Notes: generated by a model not told the origin, from the letters alone. A DNA stretch of 64,000 nucleotides from Gammaproteobacteria bacterium UBA4421 (GCA_002389675.1 DGQF01000060.1:51083-115082), one strand, 5' to 3'; counted from the first letter of the stretch, positions 44,322 to 53,629 are shown. Numbers and translations: made by a program.

Positions 44322-46064
44322 ATGAAATTGATTCAAGAATTTGTTCGTGCCCATCCGGGCCAGAGCGCCCTGCTGGTGATCCTGCTGTTGCTGGCTGGTC
44401 TGGTTGATGGTTTTGGCTTATCAGCGATGTTACCCATGCTCAATATGGCATTTGATCTGGTTGGGGCCGGCGCAGAAAACCCCGCGCCCCCTGATGCACT
44501 CACCACTTTTGTCACGGATGCCATCAAAGCCCTCGGACTCCCCCCCACGCTGGGTGTACTGCTGGCCATTATTGTGGTCAGCATCGCTCTGAAAAGCCTG
44601 CTTGTTTTTATAGCTGAACAACGAATGGGCTATTTGGCAGCCGACGTGGCCACCAGTCTGCGGGCAAATTTACTCGATGCGATCACCCGTGCAAGCTGGA
44701 CATTTTACGTTGATCAGTCGGTAGGCAAATTAGCCAACGCCATGGCAACCGAAGCATGGCGCGCATCCAACGCCTATATTTTTGGCATTCGCCTTGCCGT
44801 GGTGTTCATTGAAACTCTGGTCTATTTTTGCGTTGCGCTGGCCGTTTCCTGGCAAGCCACTCTCGGCTGCCTACTCGCAGGGTTCACCGTCTGGGCAATC
44901 TCTCATCAGTTTGTCAAAATATCCAAGTATGCAGGTACTGGCCAAACCCAGTCTTACCGCGCGCTGCTGGGCTTGCTGACCGATCTTTTACAGTCGGTTA
45001 AAAGCCTGAAGGCCATGGGCAGAGAAGCAGCCGCCCAAACCTTGATTGCTCGGGAAACGCAGGTCCTCAAACAGCAGTTGCGTCGCGAAGTACTGGGCAA
45101 CGCGGGCTTGGATGCGGCCCAAGAACCCATGTACACGCTGGTCATCGTATTGGGCATTTATCTGGCTTTAGCCCACTTCTCGATCGAACTGGCAACGGTC
45201 ACGTTTCTCACGCTGGTGCTCATGCGCCTGCTCAAACGCGGCAGTAAGGTGCAAAAAGAATATCAACGTATGATCACCAGCGAGAGCGCGTACTGGGCGC
45301 TCATTGCAACCGTCGAAGAGGCACAAAAACATGCAGAGCAGCGCAGCGGCATCCCGGCACCGCAGTTCAGTGAACACATTCAACTGGATGACGTTGCTTT
45401 CAGTTATGCCGCGCCACTGCAGTCTGATGCGGTACCAAAGACTATTGTCCAGCAGGTCAATTTACGGGTCAATTTTGGCCAGTTAACCTGCCTCGTGGGG
45501 GAATCGGGCTCAGGAAAATCAACCTTAACTGATTTGATTTTAGGGCTCATTCAGCCGACCTCTGGTCGCATTTTAATCGACGGTCACCCGATGATTTCAA
45601 CCGATATCCAAGGATGGCGCCAACAAATCGGCTACGTGCCGCAAGACAACCTTTTGCTCAACGACAGTATTTTCAAAAATATAACCCTTGGCGACGAGGA
45701 TCTGACCCGTGAAGATGCCTATCTCGCGCTCACAGGTGCCGGCGCCCTAACCTTTGTCAACAGCATGCCTCAAGGTTTAGACACCGAAGTTGGCGAACGG
45801 GGTGCGCGCCTTTCTGGCGGACAACGTCAGCGTATTATGATTGCTCGAGCCTTGGTACGCCAACCTCGCTTGCTGATTTTGGATGAAGCAACCTCAGCGC
45901 TAGACAGTGCCAGCGAGGCCGCGATCTGTGATACGTTAGCTGAATTAAAAGGACGCATCACGATTCTTGCCGTTACCCATCAACCTGCATTGCGCAAGAT
46001 TGCCGATCACATCTATAGTGTAGATGCAGGGCGCGTTCAACAAACTAAGGGCACCCACGTTTAA
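44322..46064 (+). CDS. MsbA-like ABC exporter (permease-ATPase fusion)
   Basis: A 580-residue half-transporter with about six membrane helices, then one ATPase domain. Walker A is GESGSGKST at residues 393-401, the signature LSGGQRQR, Walker B LLILDEAT, and the H-loop is in VTHQPA. Exporters of this type flip lipids or peptides. It lies between LptG and the ceramide-synthase-like gene, so flipping ceramide or phospho-sphingolipid across the inner membrane is a reasonable role. It is not the usual MsbA, which adjoins lpxK. Confidence 0.88.
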   Translation: MKLIQEFVRAHPGQSALLVILLLLAGLVDGFGLSAMLPMLNMAFDLVGAGAENPAPPDALTTFVTDAIKALGLPPTLGVLLAIIVVSIALKSLLVFIAEQRMGYLAADVATSLRANLLDAITRASWTFYVDQSVGKLANAMATEAWRASNAYIFGIRLAVVFIETLVYFCVALAVSWQATLGCLLAGFTVWAISHQFVKISKYAGTGQTQSYRALLGLLTDLLQSVKSLKAMGREAAAQTLIARETQVLKQQLRREVLGNAGLDAAQEPMYTLVIVLGIYLALAHFSIELATVTFLTLVLMRLLKRGSKVQKEYQRMITSESAYWALIATVEEAQKHAEQRSGIPAPQFSEHIQLDDVAFSYAAPLQSDAVPKTIVQQVNLRVNFGQLTCLVGESGSGKSTLTDLILGLIQPTSGRILIDGHPMISTDIQGWRQQIGYVPQDNLLLNDSIFKNITLGDEDLTREDAYLALTGAGALTFVNSMPQGLDTEVGERGARLSGGQRQRIMIARALVRQPRLLILDEATSALDSASEAAICDTLAELKGRITILAVTHQPALRKIADHIYSVDAGRVQQTKGTHV

Positions 46065-46075
46065 CGGCATTTCCA

Positions 46076-47221
46076 ATGAATAATACCTCAAGTACTTCTA
46101 TCGACATCAGACCGATGCAAGGGCGAAAAGCACTTAATCATTTTTTAAATGTGCCGTTTGCTTTGTACGCAGATGACCCGCAGTGGGTCGCACCGCTGCA
46201 CCTCGAGCGCCGCCAAGCCCTGTCTCCTCAAGCACCATTTTTCAAACACGCCCGGTGGCAGGCTTGGACCGCATACAGAGGCACCACCCCGATCGCACGC
46301 ATCAGCGCGCAAATTGACGACCTACACGCGGTGCAACAGGGCGAGCAGGCAGGCTACTTTGGCTTGTTCGAGTGCCCGGACGATCCAAACCTAGCCGCGC
46401 AGCTATTTTCGACCGCTGAGGCTTGGCTGAAAAGCCAAGGATGTACCCGCTCAATAGGTCCGTTTAATTTAGGCATCAATCAAGAATTGGGCACACTTAT
46501 AGAAGGTTTTGAGACCCCGCCCTATTACATGATGCCGCACGGCCGCCCGTACTACGACAGCTTAATCCAGTCCTGCAACTATGACGGCGTGCAGGACTTG
46601 CTCGCCTACGTAATGGATCCGGCATTTGAAATACCGCCGGTAATGCAAAAACTGCTGAAGCGACTGGCACCCAAAATCAATCTACGTGCCGTTAACCGTC
46701 GCCGCCTAGATGAGGATTTATCCTGCCTACGAGATATATTTAATGACGCTTGGTCCCAAAACTGGGGCTTCGTTCCTTTCACCGAGGAAGAATTCAACGC
46801 AATCGGCAAGGAAATGCTGTTGCTCATTCCAGACGAATTCATTCAAATTGCTGAACTCGATGGAGAACCGGTTGCTTTTATTGTGCTGCTGCCAAACATC
46901 AATGAGGCTATTGCTGATCTCGGCGGGCGCTTGCTGCCCTTTGGCTGGGCCAAAGTGCTTTGGCGTTTGAAAGTGAAATCGCCAACAACGGGGCGAGTTC
47001 CCCTAATGGGCGTTCGGCGTCGCCTGCACCATACGCGTATGGGCCCGGGCATTGCGTTTACCGTCATCAATGCTATTCGCACAGCGGCCATGAACGCCGG
47101 CATGAAAGAAGTTGAAATGTCATGGATCCTCGCCGACAACACGGGAATGTGTAATATCATCGAAAATATCGGCGGAACCACAAGTAAGCGCTATCGAATG
47201 TACTCAAAAGCGTTACTTTGA
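46076..47221 (+). CDS. GNAT-fold bacterial ceramide synthase-like acyltransferase
   Basis: A 381-residue protein. The N-terminal stretch FLNVPFALYADDPQWVAPL matches the signature of the GNAT-like bacterial ceramide synthase group (bCerS) known from Caulobacter. Later, MGPGIAFTVINAIRTAAM resembles the acyl-CoA binding motif of GNAT proteins. bCerS transfers an acyl chain to the amine of 3-ketosphinganine. The two nearest supports are the Spt operon 9 kb away and the kinase two genes downstream. Its stop TGA overlaps the TTG start of the next gene. N-acylation is inferred from family and context. Confidence 0.8.
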   Translation: MNNTSSTSIDIRPMQGRKALNHFLNVPFALYADDPQWVAPLHLERRQALSPQAPFFKHARWQAWTAYRGTTPIARISAQIDDLHAVQQGEQAGYFGLFECPDDPNLAAQLFSTAEAWLKSQGCTRSIGPFNLGINQELGTLIEGFETPPYYMMPHGRPYYDSLIQSCNYDGVQDLLAYVMDPAFEIPPVMQKLLKRLAPKINLRAVNRRRLDEDLSCLRDIFNDAWSQNWGFVPFTEEEFNAIGKEMLLLIPDEFIQIAELDGEPVAFIVLLPNINEAIADLGGRLLPFGWAKVLWRLKVKSPTTGRVPLMGVRRRLHHTRMGPGIAFTVINAIRTAAMNAGMKEVEMSWILADNTGMCNIIENIGGTTSKRYRMYSKALL

Positions 47222-48045
47222 GTACATTAATCTATCAAGCCGTCGTTTTAGCCGGCGAGCGCCAAAACAGCAACCCACTTGCCCAGCATTTCGGAACCGA
47301 TGCGGGAGTGCTGGTCGACGTCGAGGGAAAATCGTGTATCGACCGAGTACTTGATTGCCTTCAAGCCAGTCAACACATCCGCACCATCGCCGTTGCAGGA
47401 CCGGCACCGGAGGTGCTCAGCGCAAACCCAGAATTACAGCATCGTCTCAATACAGCGCCCGATATCCAATGGTTCGCACCTCAAAATGGCCCGGCCGCCA
47501 GTGCATTAGAGGTCGCAGAACAACTGGACACCTGGCCGGCAGTGTTGACCAGCGGCGACCACGCACTGCTCAACCAATCCACGTTAGATCAATTTTGCCA
47601 AGACGCACATGTGGTGAGTTTAGAATCTGATGTTGTCGTGGGGTTTGTACCTTATGCCACTGTGATTAACGCTTACCCGGATACCCTAAGGACACGGCTG
47701 CGCTTTCGCAATGGGGATTACTGCGGCAGTAACTTATTTATTCTCAAGACAGCACAATCCAAATCGGTACTTGCGTTTTGGCAAACCGTCGAGCGTCTGC
47801 GCAAACAGCCCTGGAAAATGGCCGCGCGCCTAGGGCTGCCTACCCTGATCAAGTATTTATGCGGCCAGCTGACCGTTGACGAAGCCATGGCGAGGTTATC
47901 AATACTGTCAGGATGTACCATCAGCTGGGTAACCATCAACGATCCGCGCGCAGCGGTAGACGTGGACTCACTAAACGATTGGACGCTGGCAAGCGCGATT
48001 CTGGCCGAGGAGCAAAGCAAAAAAAACCACGCTGGCCAACAATGA
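47218..48045 (+). CDS. MobA-like NTP transferase (head-group nucleotidyltransferase?)
   Basis: A 275-residue nucleotidyltransferase-fold protein. VVLAGER takes the place of the usual LAGGxxxR motif, VDVEGKSCIDRVL is the sugar-nucleotide-like KxxxxxVL segment, and LTSGDHALL gives the metal-binding Asp. The start is TTG, overlapping the previous stop. It probably uses NTP to activate a phosphate-bearing head group, or has been adapted to another lipid step. Similar proteins accompany ceramide kinase genes in other sphingolipid clusters. The exact substrate is unknown. Confidence 0.7.
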   Translation: MSTLIYQAVVLAGERQNSNPLAQHFGTDAGVLVDVEGKSCIDRVLDCLQASQHIRTIAVAGPAPEVLSANPELQHRLNTAPDIQWFAPQNGPAASALEVAEQLDTWPAVLTSGDHALLNQSTLDQFCQDAHVVSLESDVVVGFVPYATVINAYPDTLRTRLRFRNGDYCGSNLFILKTAQSKSVLAFWQTVERLRKQPWKMAARLGLPTLIKYLCGQLTVDEAMARLSILSGCTISWVTINDPRAAVDVDSLNDWTLASAILAEEQSKKNHAGQQ

Positions 48046-49019
48046 AACTGGTGAGCCTCACCAATCCCAACAGCCGCAGCGCGGCGAGCACATTGAGCGC
48101 TTTACGCGCAGCCATACCTGAAACGCCATCCATTGAGCACCGCGTGACCAAAACCCTGGCAGAACTAGATGCCGTTGTGAATCAACAGCAATGGTCACCC
48201 GAACATACCTTGGTCATCAACGGCGGCGACGGCAGCGTACAGCGAATATTGACCCTGTTATATGCAACCTGCGACACCCAGCAGTGGCCCACGATCGCCC
48301 TGCTGCCGGCAGGCCATACCAATATGAGTGCCAGTGACGTCAATGCGCATCGCACATTTAAGCAATGTCTGAACACCCTTAACAGCACGCGAAAAGGCGC
48401 GCGGGCTCAATCCATTAAACGTCAATCGCTGGTTACCGTGCAAAACCCGACACACGCCCAACTTGGATTTTTTTTTGGCATCGGCACCATTGTTAACGGT
48501 GTCGAATTCTTCAATTCACAACTCCGCGAAAAAGCGGGCCGGCAAGAATCCGGCGCGGCCTTGGCAATGCTCCGAACACTCTGGGGGATTCTGCGCAAAC
48601 AACCCCCTTTTTCTGAAGCATTAAACGTTAAGCTCTCTCACGTCAGCGATCAAAACGGACCTTTACCAGCGCCCTGCCGCATCGCAGACACCGAAGATTT
48701 TGTGCCGTTGCGGCTATGCCTGATCTCAACACTTGAAAAACTCTTTTTGCAAATGAAACCCTATTGGGGCATGACCGACGCTGCTTTACACACCACCCTC
48801 GTCGAGGCACGCGCCCCTCGCTTTCTAACTAACCTACCCCGTTTGATGCGCGGCAAGCCTGGCCCGGCAATGACCTGTGAACAGGGCTACCATAGCAATA
48901 ACTTCGCGGCGTTGACCCTGAATTTTTCCGGGGTGTACACGCTCGACGGAGAATTATTTGATAATATCGGCCCGCTGGCCATCAAGGCCACACCACCCAT
49001 ACGTTTTATCCGATTATAG
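48042..49019 (+). CDS. Diacylglycerol/ceramide kinase-like protein
   Basis: A 325-residue lipid-kinase-fold protein. The DAGK motif is VINGGDGSVQ near residue 62, and the first strand begins LVSLTNPNSR as in DgkB/YegS-type kinases. The ATG overlaps the previous stop as ATGA; an earlier in-frame ATG at 47913 is rejected. Caulobacter CpgB, a ceramide kinase, belongs to this family, so phosphorylation of ceramide to ceramide-1-phosphate is the favoured role here. Diacylglycerol kinase activity is the alternative. Confidence 0.8.
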   Translation: MKLVSLTNPNSRSAASTLSALRAAIPETPSIEHRVTKTLAELDAVVNQQQWSPEHTLVINGGDGSVQRILTLLYATCDTQQWPTIALLPAGHTNMSASDVNAHRTFKQCLNTLNSTRKGARAQSIKRQSLVTVQNPTHAQLGFFFGIGTIVNGVEFFNSQLREKAGRQESGAALAMLRTLWGILRKQPPFSEALNVKLSHVSDQNGPLPAPCRIADTEDFVPLRLCLISTLEKLFLQMKPYWGMTDAALHTTLVEARAPRFLTNLPRLMRGKPGPAMTCEQGYHSNNFAALTLNFSGVYTLDGELFDNIGPLAIKATPPIRFIRL

Positions 49020-49030
49020 GTCGAGCACAA

Positions 49031-49780
49031 GTGAACCTAACCAAACAACAGCCACACCTACGCGAAAAAATAATTCAGATAGGAAAACATACCTTACGCC
49101 GTGTGGGTGACTTTCAGGCCAAACATTCACTGGTGGGCACGCAACCCGTGCTGGACAAGCGCGAATTCACTTGGGCAGATACGCTCGAGGCAGCTTACCC
49201 AAAGATCAATCAGGAACTGGACCGTGTGCTGGGTAATCTGGACGATGTCCCGGCCTTTCACCAATTGTCTCCAGATCAAAAACGGATCTCTAAAGGCGAA
49301 AACTGGAAAACATTTGCATTTTATATTTTTGGACAGCGGGTAGCCGAAAACTGCGCGCAATGCCCGGATACCGCCGCCGTGCTGGACGATCTGCCAAAGC
49401 TACAGAATGCCTTTTTCTCGATTCTGGCACCGCGCTACCATATTCCACCGCATCGCGGTCCAACACGCGCCATTATTCGCTGCCATCTCGGACTACGGGT
49501 GCCGGCTTCTCCGGAGGCCTGTTGGTTGCGCGTGGATGACACCATTTGTCATTGGCAGCCAGGACGTGCCCTGTTTTTTGATGATACTTACGAGCATGAA
49601 GTCTACAACAATAGCGATGAAGTCAGAGTGGTGTTGTTCCTCGACTTCAACCGTCCGATGGATCGCACGGGCACGATCTTCAACAATCTTCTGCTTAAGG
49701 CGCTGCGCGCCAGTGCCTACGTCAAAGATCCTTTAGCAAACCTTGCGCGTTGGAACGCCACACATCCGCATCAAAAATAG
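49031..49780 (+). CDS. Aspartyl/asparaginyl beta-hydroxylase-family dioxygenase (LpxO-like)
   Basis: A 249-residue Fe(II)/2-oxoglutarate oxygenase of the Asp/Asn hydroxylase family. Iron-binding histidines are in PPHRGP (H141) and YEHEVYN (H189), with the 2-oxoglutarate arginine in RVVLFLDFNRPM. LpxO, which adds a 2-hydroxyl to lipid A acyl chains, is of this family. In this operon it may hydroxylate the N-acyl chain or base of the sphingolipid. The start is GTG, twelve bases after the kinase gene. No membrane segments are seen. Confidence 0.82.
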   Translation: MNLTKQQPHLREKIIQIGKHTLRRVGDFQAKHSLVGTQPVLDKREFTWADTLEAAYPKINQELDRVLGNLDDVPAFHQLSPDQKRISKGENWKTFAFYIFGQRVAENCAQCPDTAAVLDDLPKLQNAFFSILAPRYHIPPHRGPTRAIIRCHLGLRVPASPEACWLRVDDTICHWQPGRALFFDDTYEHEVYNNSDEVRVVLFLDFNRPMDRTGTIFNNLLLKALRASAYVKDPLANLARWNATHPHQK

Positions 49781-49789
49781 GCTCATTTT

Positions 49790-51388
49790 ATGCTCGTCGA
49801 CCTTGCCAAGACTGACCACTGCCCAGAGTTCAACGCCGATGTCTGTATTGTCGGCGCTGGCGCGGCGGGCATCAGTCTGGCCCGTCAACTCATGCAGGCC
49901 GGCAAGCGAGTGCTATTGCTTGAGAGCGGTGGCCTGGATTTTGAAAACGAAACGCAAAGCCTATACGAGGGTGACAATGTGGGCATGCCCTACTATGACC
50001 TCGCAGATGCACGCTTACGTTTCTTTGGCGGCACCACAAATATCTGGGGGGGAAGATGTGTGCCTTTGGACCCCATCGATTTCCAGCACCGCAACTGGGT
50101 GCCGCACAGCGGCTGGCCAATATCCAGCAAAGATCTTGATCGTCATTATCGTGCGGCGCATGATCAGCTGCAATTGGGTGACTATAGCTACCATGACGAT
50201 CTCTGGCGCGAGGCAACCCAAGCGCCACCCGCACTTGACCCCAAATTATTGCAAACCAGATTCTGGAGATTCGACACCATTAAAGAGCGATTCAGCGCCA
50301 AACGCTGCGTCGACCTCATTCAATCGGATTTAGTCATGCTGCTTATTCATGCCAACGTGACGAAACTCCACGCCCACAACGACGGGAATCACATCAATCA
50401 AATCAGCCTCAGTAGTGTCGCCGGCCACTCACATATCTTGCGCGCAAAGACCTACGTTTTGGCCTGTGGGGGCCTGGAAAATCCACGCTTATTATTAGCC
50501 AGTCGCGACGTCGAGAACGCAGGTATTGGCAACCGTTTTGATCAAGTTGGCCGCTACTTTATGGAACATCAGCACGGTCGCGCGGGGCAGGTGCATACCG
50601 ATAACCCCTATCAAACCTGGTCGATATTCAGAAAGTTTCAGCCCAAAAAAGCCGCGCCACCCTTGGCACCCACTCTCGTGGCATCAGCGGCAATGCAGGA
50701 ACGCTATAGCATTTTAAATACGGCCTTAACCTTCAAGCTGCAGCGCGACCCCAAACACGGACTTCTGTTAAACGACCGGTTATACCGAAGCCTCAAACAC
50801 CAATTACCTCCTGAACGCCACGCGCGGAAAATTTGGCAAGCCTATCGCAGCGCCCGAGGTTGGATACAAACCAATATCAGACCTGCCCTTGAACGCCTGC
50901 GCAGCCGGCATAATACACGCAACTTATATTTGATGGTTCGGGCAGAACAAGCACCCAATCCAAACAGCAGAGTCACCCTTGGCGACGAAAAAGACGCCTT
51001 GGGCACGCCCAAAATAAAATTAGACTGGCAATTGTCCTGGCAAGACAAGGCCACCGTTAGCGCTTTATGTGAGATCTGCGACAAGGAATTTAGACGATTA
51101 GGGATCGGACACGTCGAGCCCGCTGATTGGCTCAGCGAGCGCAGCAACCAGTGGCCGGTGGACCCCACCGTCAGTAAACACCCAATTGGTGGTTACCATC
51201 ATATGGGCACCACGCGAATGAGCGCAGACCCGCGTTATGGCGTTGTGGACGATCAGTGCGGTGTCCATAACTATGACAATTTATTCATAGCCGGCAGTTC
51301 AACCTTCGCCACCGGAGGTTGGGCAAATCCCACCCTAACGCTTCTGGCTCTCACTCACCGCTTGGGAGAACACCTCCTGCATCGTTAG
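49790..51388 (+). CDS. GMC-family FAD oxidoreductase
   Basis: A 532-residue flavoprotein. The Rossmann motif GAGAAG is at residues 22-27, FFGGTTNIWGGRCVPLD is the GMC FAD-clamp, and the C-terminus has GGYHHMGTTRM and GWANPTLTLLALTHRLGEHL. GMC enzymes oxidise alcohols to aldehydes or ketones. Placed nine bases after the hydroxylase, it may oxidise the newly formed hydroxyl or a head-group alcohol. The exact substrate cannot be told. It ends the first tight gene block; a 109-base gap follows. Confidence 0.88.
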   Translation: MLVDLAKTDHCPEFNADVCIVGAGAAGISLARQLMQAGKRVLLLESGGLDFENETQSLYEGDNVGMPYYDLADARLRFFGGTTNIWGGRCVPLDPIDFQHRNWVPHSGWPISSKDLDRHYRAAHDQLQLGDYSYHDDLWREATQAPPALDPKLLQTRFWRFDTIKERFSAKRCVDLIQSDLVMLLIHANVTKLHAHNDGNHINQISLSSVAGHSHILRAKTYVLACGGLENPRLLLASRDVENAGIGNRFDQVGRYFMEHQHGRAGQVHTDNPYQTWSIFRKFQPKKAAPPLAPTLVASAAMQERYSILNTALTFKLQRDPKHGLLLNDRLYRSLKHQLPPERHARKIWQAYRSARGWIQTNIRPALERLRSRHNTRNLYLMVRAEQAPNPNSRVTLGDEKDALGTPKIKLDWQLSWQDKATVSALCEICDKEFRRLGIGHVEPADWLSERSNQWPVDPTVSKHPIGGYHHMGTTRMSADPRYGVVDDQCGVHNYDNLFIAGSSTFATGGWANPTLTLLALTHRLGEHLLHR

Positions 51389-51497
51389 ATATCACCGATT
51401 ATCACGCACCTTGACGCGCAACATTAACCATTTGCACCAATAACGTGATATTTTAGCGCCGCTTATTGATACCCAACATGGAAAAGCCCGACGTCTT

Positions 51498-52250
51498 GTG
51501 AAAATTATAATACTGAGTGCCGGCCAGGGCAGACGACTACTACCTTTAACAGAACGCTCGCCCAAATGTGCGGTTCCCGTCAACGGCACTCCCATGTTGG
51601 AATGGCAATTACGGGAAATCAGCAAATGCGACGTCAATGCGGTGACTGTGCTCACCGGATTCTGCGCAGATGACGTTGATTCAATTGTCCAGCGGATGCA
51701 GCCAGAGTTGCCCGATCAGCACCTCACGTGTCTCCACAACCCGTTTTACGCGGTTACCGATAATTTGGGCACCTGTTGGGTGGCTACCCGTGAAATGGAT
51801 GAACCATTTGTGATCATCAACGGCGATACCTTGTTCGAAGCCCCTATCCTACAGCGTCTTTTGAGCAGCCCATCCAATGCACCCATTACTCTAGTCACCG
51901 ATCGCAAAGGCGATTATGACGCAGACGATATGAAGGTGATTACCGTCGATGGCCAGCTTCGCCGAGTCGGCAAACATTTGAGCGACGGCGTTAACGGTGA
52001 ATCCATTGGCATGATGGTTTTTAGAAACAAAGGGCCGGCGTTGTTCAAAGATAAGGTTGAAACCATCATGCGCAAAGAAGAAGGCACTAAGCGATGGTAT
52101 CTATCGGCCATCGACGAGTTAGCACAACAGGGTCACGTCAATATATGCGATGTAGCCGGATTGAGCTGGTGTGAAGTGGACGATCCAAGCGATCTGGTTC
52201 ACGCAGAGCAGGTTCTGAGCGCTTGGCGGCAAACCTCAGCCATCAGTTAA
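51498..52250 (+). CDS. LicC/CpgD-like cytidylyltransferase
   Basis: A 250-residue nucleotidyltransferase. LSAGQGRRLLPLT holds the NTP-binding loop, SPKCAVPVNGTPMLEW the lysine segment, FVIINGDTLFE the metal-binding Asp, and WCEVDDPSDL the second acidic site. The group contains phosphocholine and inositol-phosphate cytidylyltransferases and, in Caulobacter, CpgD, which forms CDP-glycerate for ceramide diphosphoglycerate. It could supply the CDP-activated head group for the phosphotransferase at 53707. The start is GTG at 51498. The substrate (glycerate, choline, inositol or other) is open. Confidence 0.82.
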   Translation: MKIIILSAGQGRRLLPLTERSPKCAVPVNGTPMLEWQLREISKCDVNAVTVLTGFCADDVDSIVQRMQPELPDQHLTCLHNPFYAVTDNLGTCWVATREMDEPFVIINGDTLFEAPILQRLLSSPSNAPITLVTDRKGDYDADDMKVITVDGQLRRVGKHLSDGVNGESIGMMVFRNKGPALFKDKVETIMRKEEGTKRWYLSAIDELAQQGHVNICDVAGLSWCEVDDPSDLVHAEQVLSAWRQTSAIS

Positions 52251-52275
52251 CACCTATCAAAATGAGCGAGCGCCG

Positions 52276-52704
52276 ATGAACAGCACCGTTACAAAGTTTG
52301 GTTACCCCAATACGCTCATTCACGAATATCAGCATTGGGTGGTACTCCTTCGCCCCATGCAAGTCACACTTGGCAGTCTGATTCTTGCCGCTAAATCGGA
52401 AGCCCAGAATTTTCACGAGCTCCCTGCCGAAGCGTTTGTTGAATTAAAAAGTGTCATCAGCGATATCGAACAAACCCTGGCGCGCGCAACCGGATATACA
52501 CGCTTAAATTATCTGATGTTGATGATGGTTGATCCTCATGTGCACTACCACGTGATTCCCCGATATGACGGTGAACGCCAATTCGAAGGCCTTCCTTTCC
52601 AAGACCTGAGTTGGCCCGGACCGCCGGATCTTTCACGCGTGACCCAAACTACAGCAGACCAACACAACGCTTTGGTTAAACATCTGGCCGCACAGTGGCC
52701 CTGA
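52276..52704 (+). CDS. HIT-family nucleotide hydrolase/transferase
   Basis: A 142-residue HIT protein with the triad motif DPHVHYHVIPRY (HxHxH). Such proteins cleave or transfer nucleotidyl groups from dinucleotides or nucleoside-phosphoryl compounds. Coming 25 bases after the cytidylyltransferase, it may remove a side product or damaged nucleotide intermediate. It is the last gene of the plus-strand block before a convergent metallophosphoesterase. Confidence 0.87.
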   Translation: MNSTVTKFGYPNTLIHEYQHWVVLLRPMQVTLGSLILAAKSEAQNFHELPAEAFVELKSVISDIEQTLARATGYTRLNYLMLMMVDPHVHYHVIPRYDGERQFEGLPFQDLSWPGPPDLSRVTQTTADQHNALVKHLAAQWP

Positions 52705-52710
52705 AGGTTC

Positions 52711-53613
52711 TCAGTGTTGTAGATCAAGCCGCCAGCTTTGTGTCTCGATCACCTGCATTTGTCCGCTGAGCAGGTCCAGCTGCTTCAAGGACATGCTCAC
52801 CATCCAATGGTTTTCAAGAACACTAATATCAAAGGTTCGATAACTGGCCGGATGCAGCGTATGCGCACTAGAGGCCGAGGCAGTGCCAAAAATTCTTGTC
52901 GCACTGCCCTGCGCATGCGAGCTATTTGCATGCACGTGTCCATGTAAAACCAGGGCAGGCGCACGCTCTTCAACGATCCGGCCAAACAACTTCGCATCAT
53001 GTAATCCCTTGCGCCAGCCGCTCATCCGAGGCAACGGAGGATGATGTATAAGCACACATTCAAAAACATCGGGCTCGCGCACATGCCGCCCGTAGCGCGC
53101 CCGTTGATCACGGCCCAAGCGGCCGCTTGCCATTAATACCGGCGTGGGTGATGCGGAACTCAGTCCAATAATATTGACTCGCAACCCATCTTTATTCAGC
53201 GGCCAGCTGACAGGATAGTGCTCATCCAGCGATCCACCAAAGTTCGCCTGCACGCCCATATATGCTCCCCATTGCTCGATCATGGCCGCCTGCGAGTCCT
53301 TCGCATAAGCATCATGATTACCGGGAATTACCCGCACTTGCGACGGCTCCCCCAGTTGCGTCAACCAAACGCCAGCCTCACGAATTTCTTCAGGCAAACC
53401 TACCTGAACCAGATCACCTGTGACTACAATTTGATCCGCGGCCTCACTATGAACTGCGTCAACAACAGTTTGCAGTGTGTCTGATCGATGAATATGCCGA
53501 CGTTTGCGCTGCCAAGATTGAGTGCCCAAAAAACGTTTCAGCCGGCGTTGTTTGAATGTTTTTGCCTCGGGCCGAGTCAAATGAGGATCAGTTAAATGCA
53601 GTAAACGGATCAA
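52711..53613 (-). CDS. Calcineurin-like metallophosphoesterase
   Basis: A 300-residue phosphoesterase. Metal-binding motifs are DPH (LHLTDPHL), GDLV, GNHD and GHVH (VLHGHVHANSS), in family order. No signal or membrane segment is seen. It lies on the opposite strand, inside the sphingolipid gene set, and could act as a phosphatase or pyrophosphatase on a lipid or CDP intermediate, similar in reaction to LpxH. That role is an inference from position. Confidence 0.88.
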   Translation of the reverse strand: MIRLLHLTDPHLTRPEAKTFKQRRLKRFLGTQSWQRKRRHIHRSDTLQTVVDAVHSEAADQIVVTGDLVQVGLPEEIREAGVWLTQLGEPSQVRVIPGNHDAYAKDSQAAMIEQWGAYMGVQANFGGSLDEHYPVSWPLNKDGLRVNIIGLSSASPTPVLMASGRLGRDQRARYGRHVREPDVFECVLIHHPPLPRMSGWRKGLHDAKLFGRIVEERAPALVLHGHVHANSSHAQGSATRIFGTASASSAHTLHPASYRTFDISVLENHWMVSMSLKQLDLLSGQMQVIETQSWRLDLQH

Positions 53614-53629
53614 GACTGATTACCGCCCG

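Noticed and set aside
49743-50333. A 196-codon open frame over the end of the hydroxylase and the start of the GMC oxidoreductase
   Set aside because: It is in another frame of the GMC gene, which has clear motifs throughout; its composition is irregular and it has no recognisable features.
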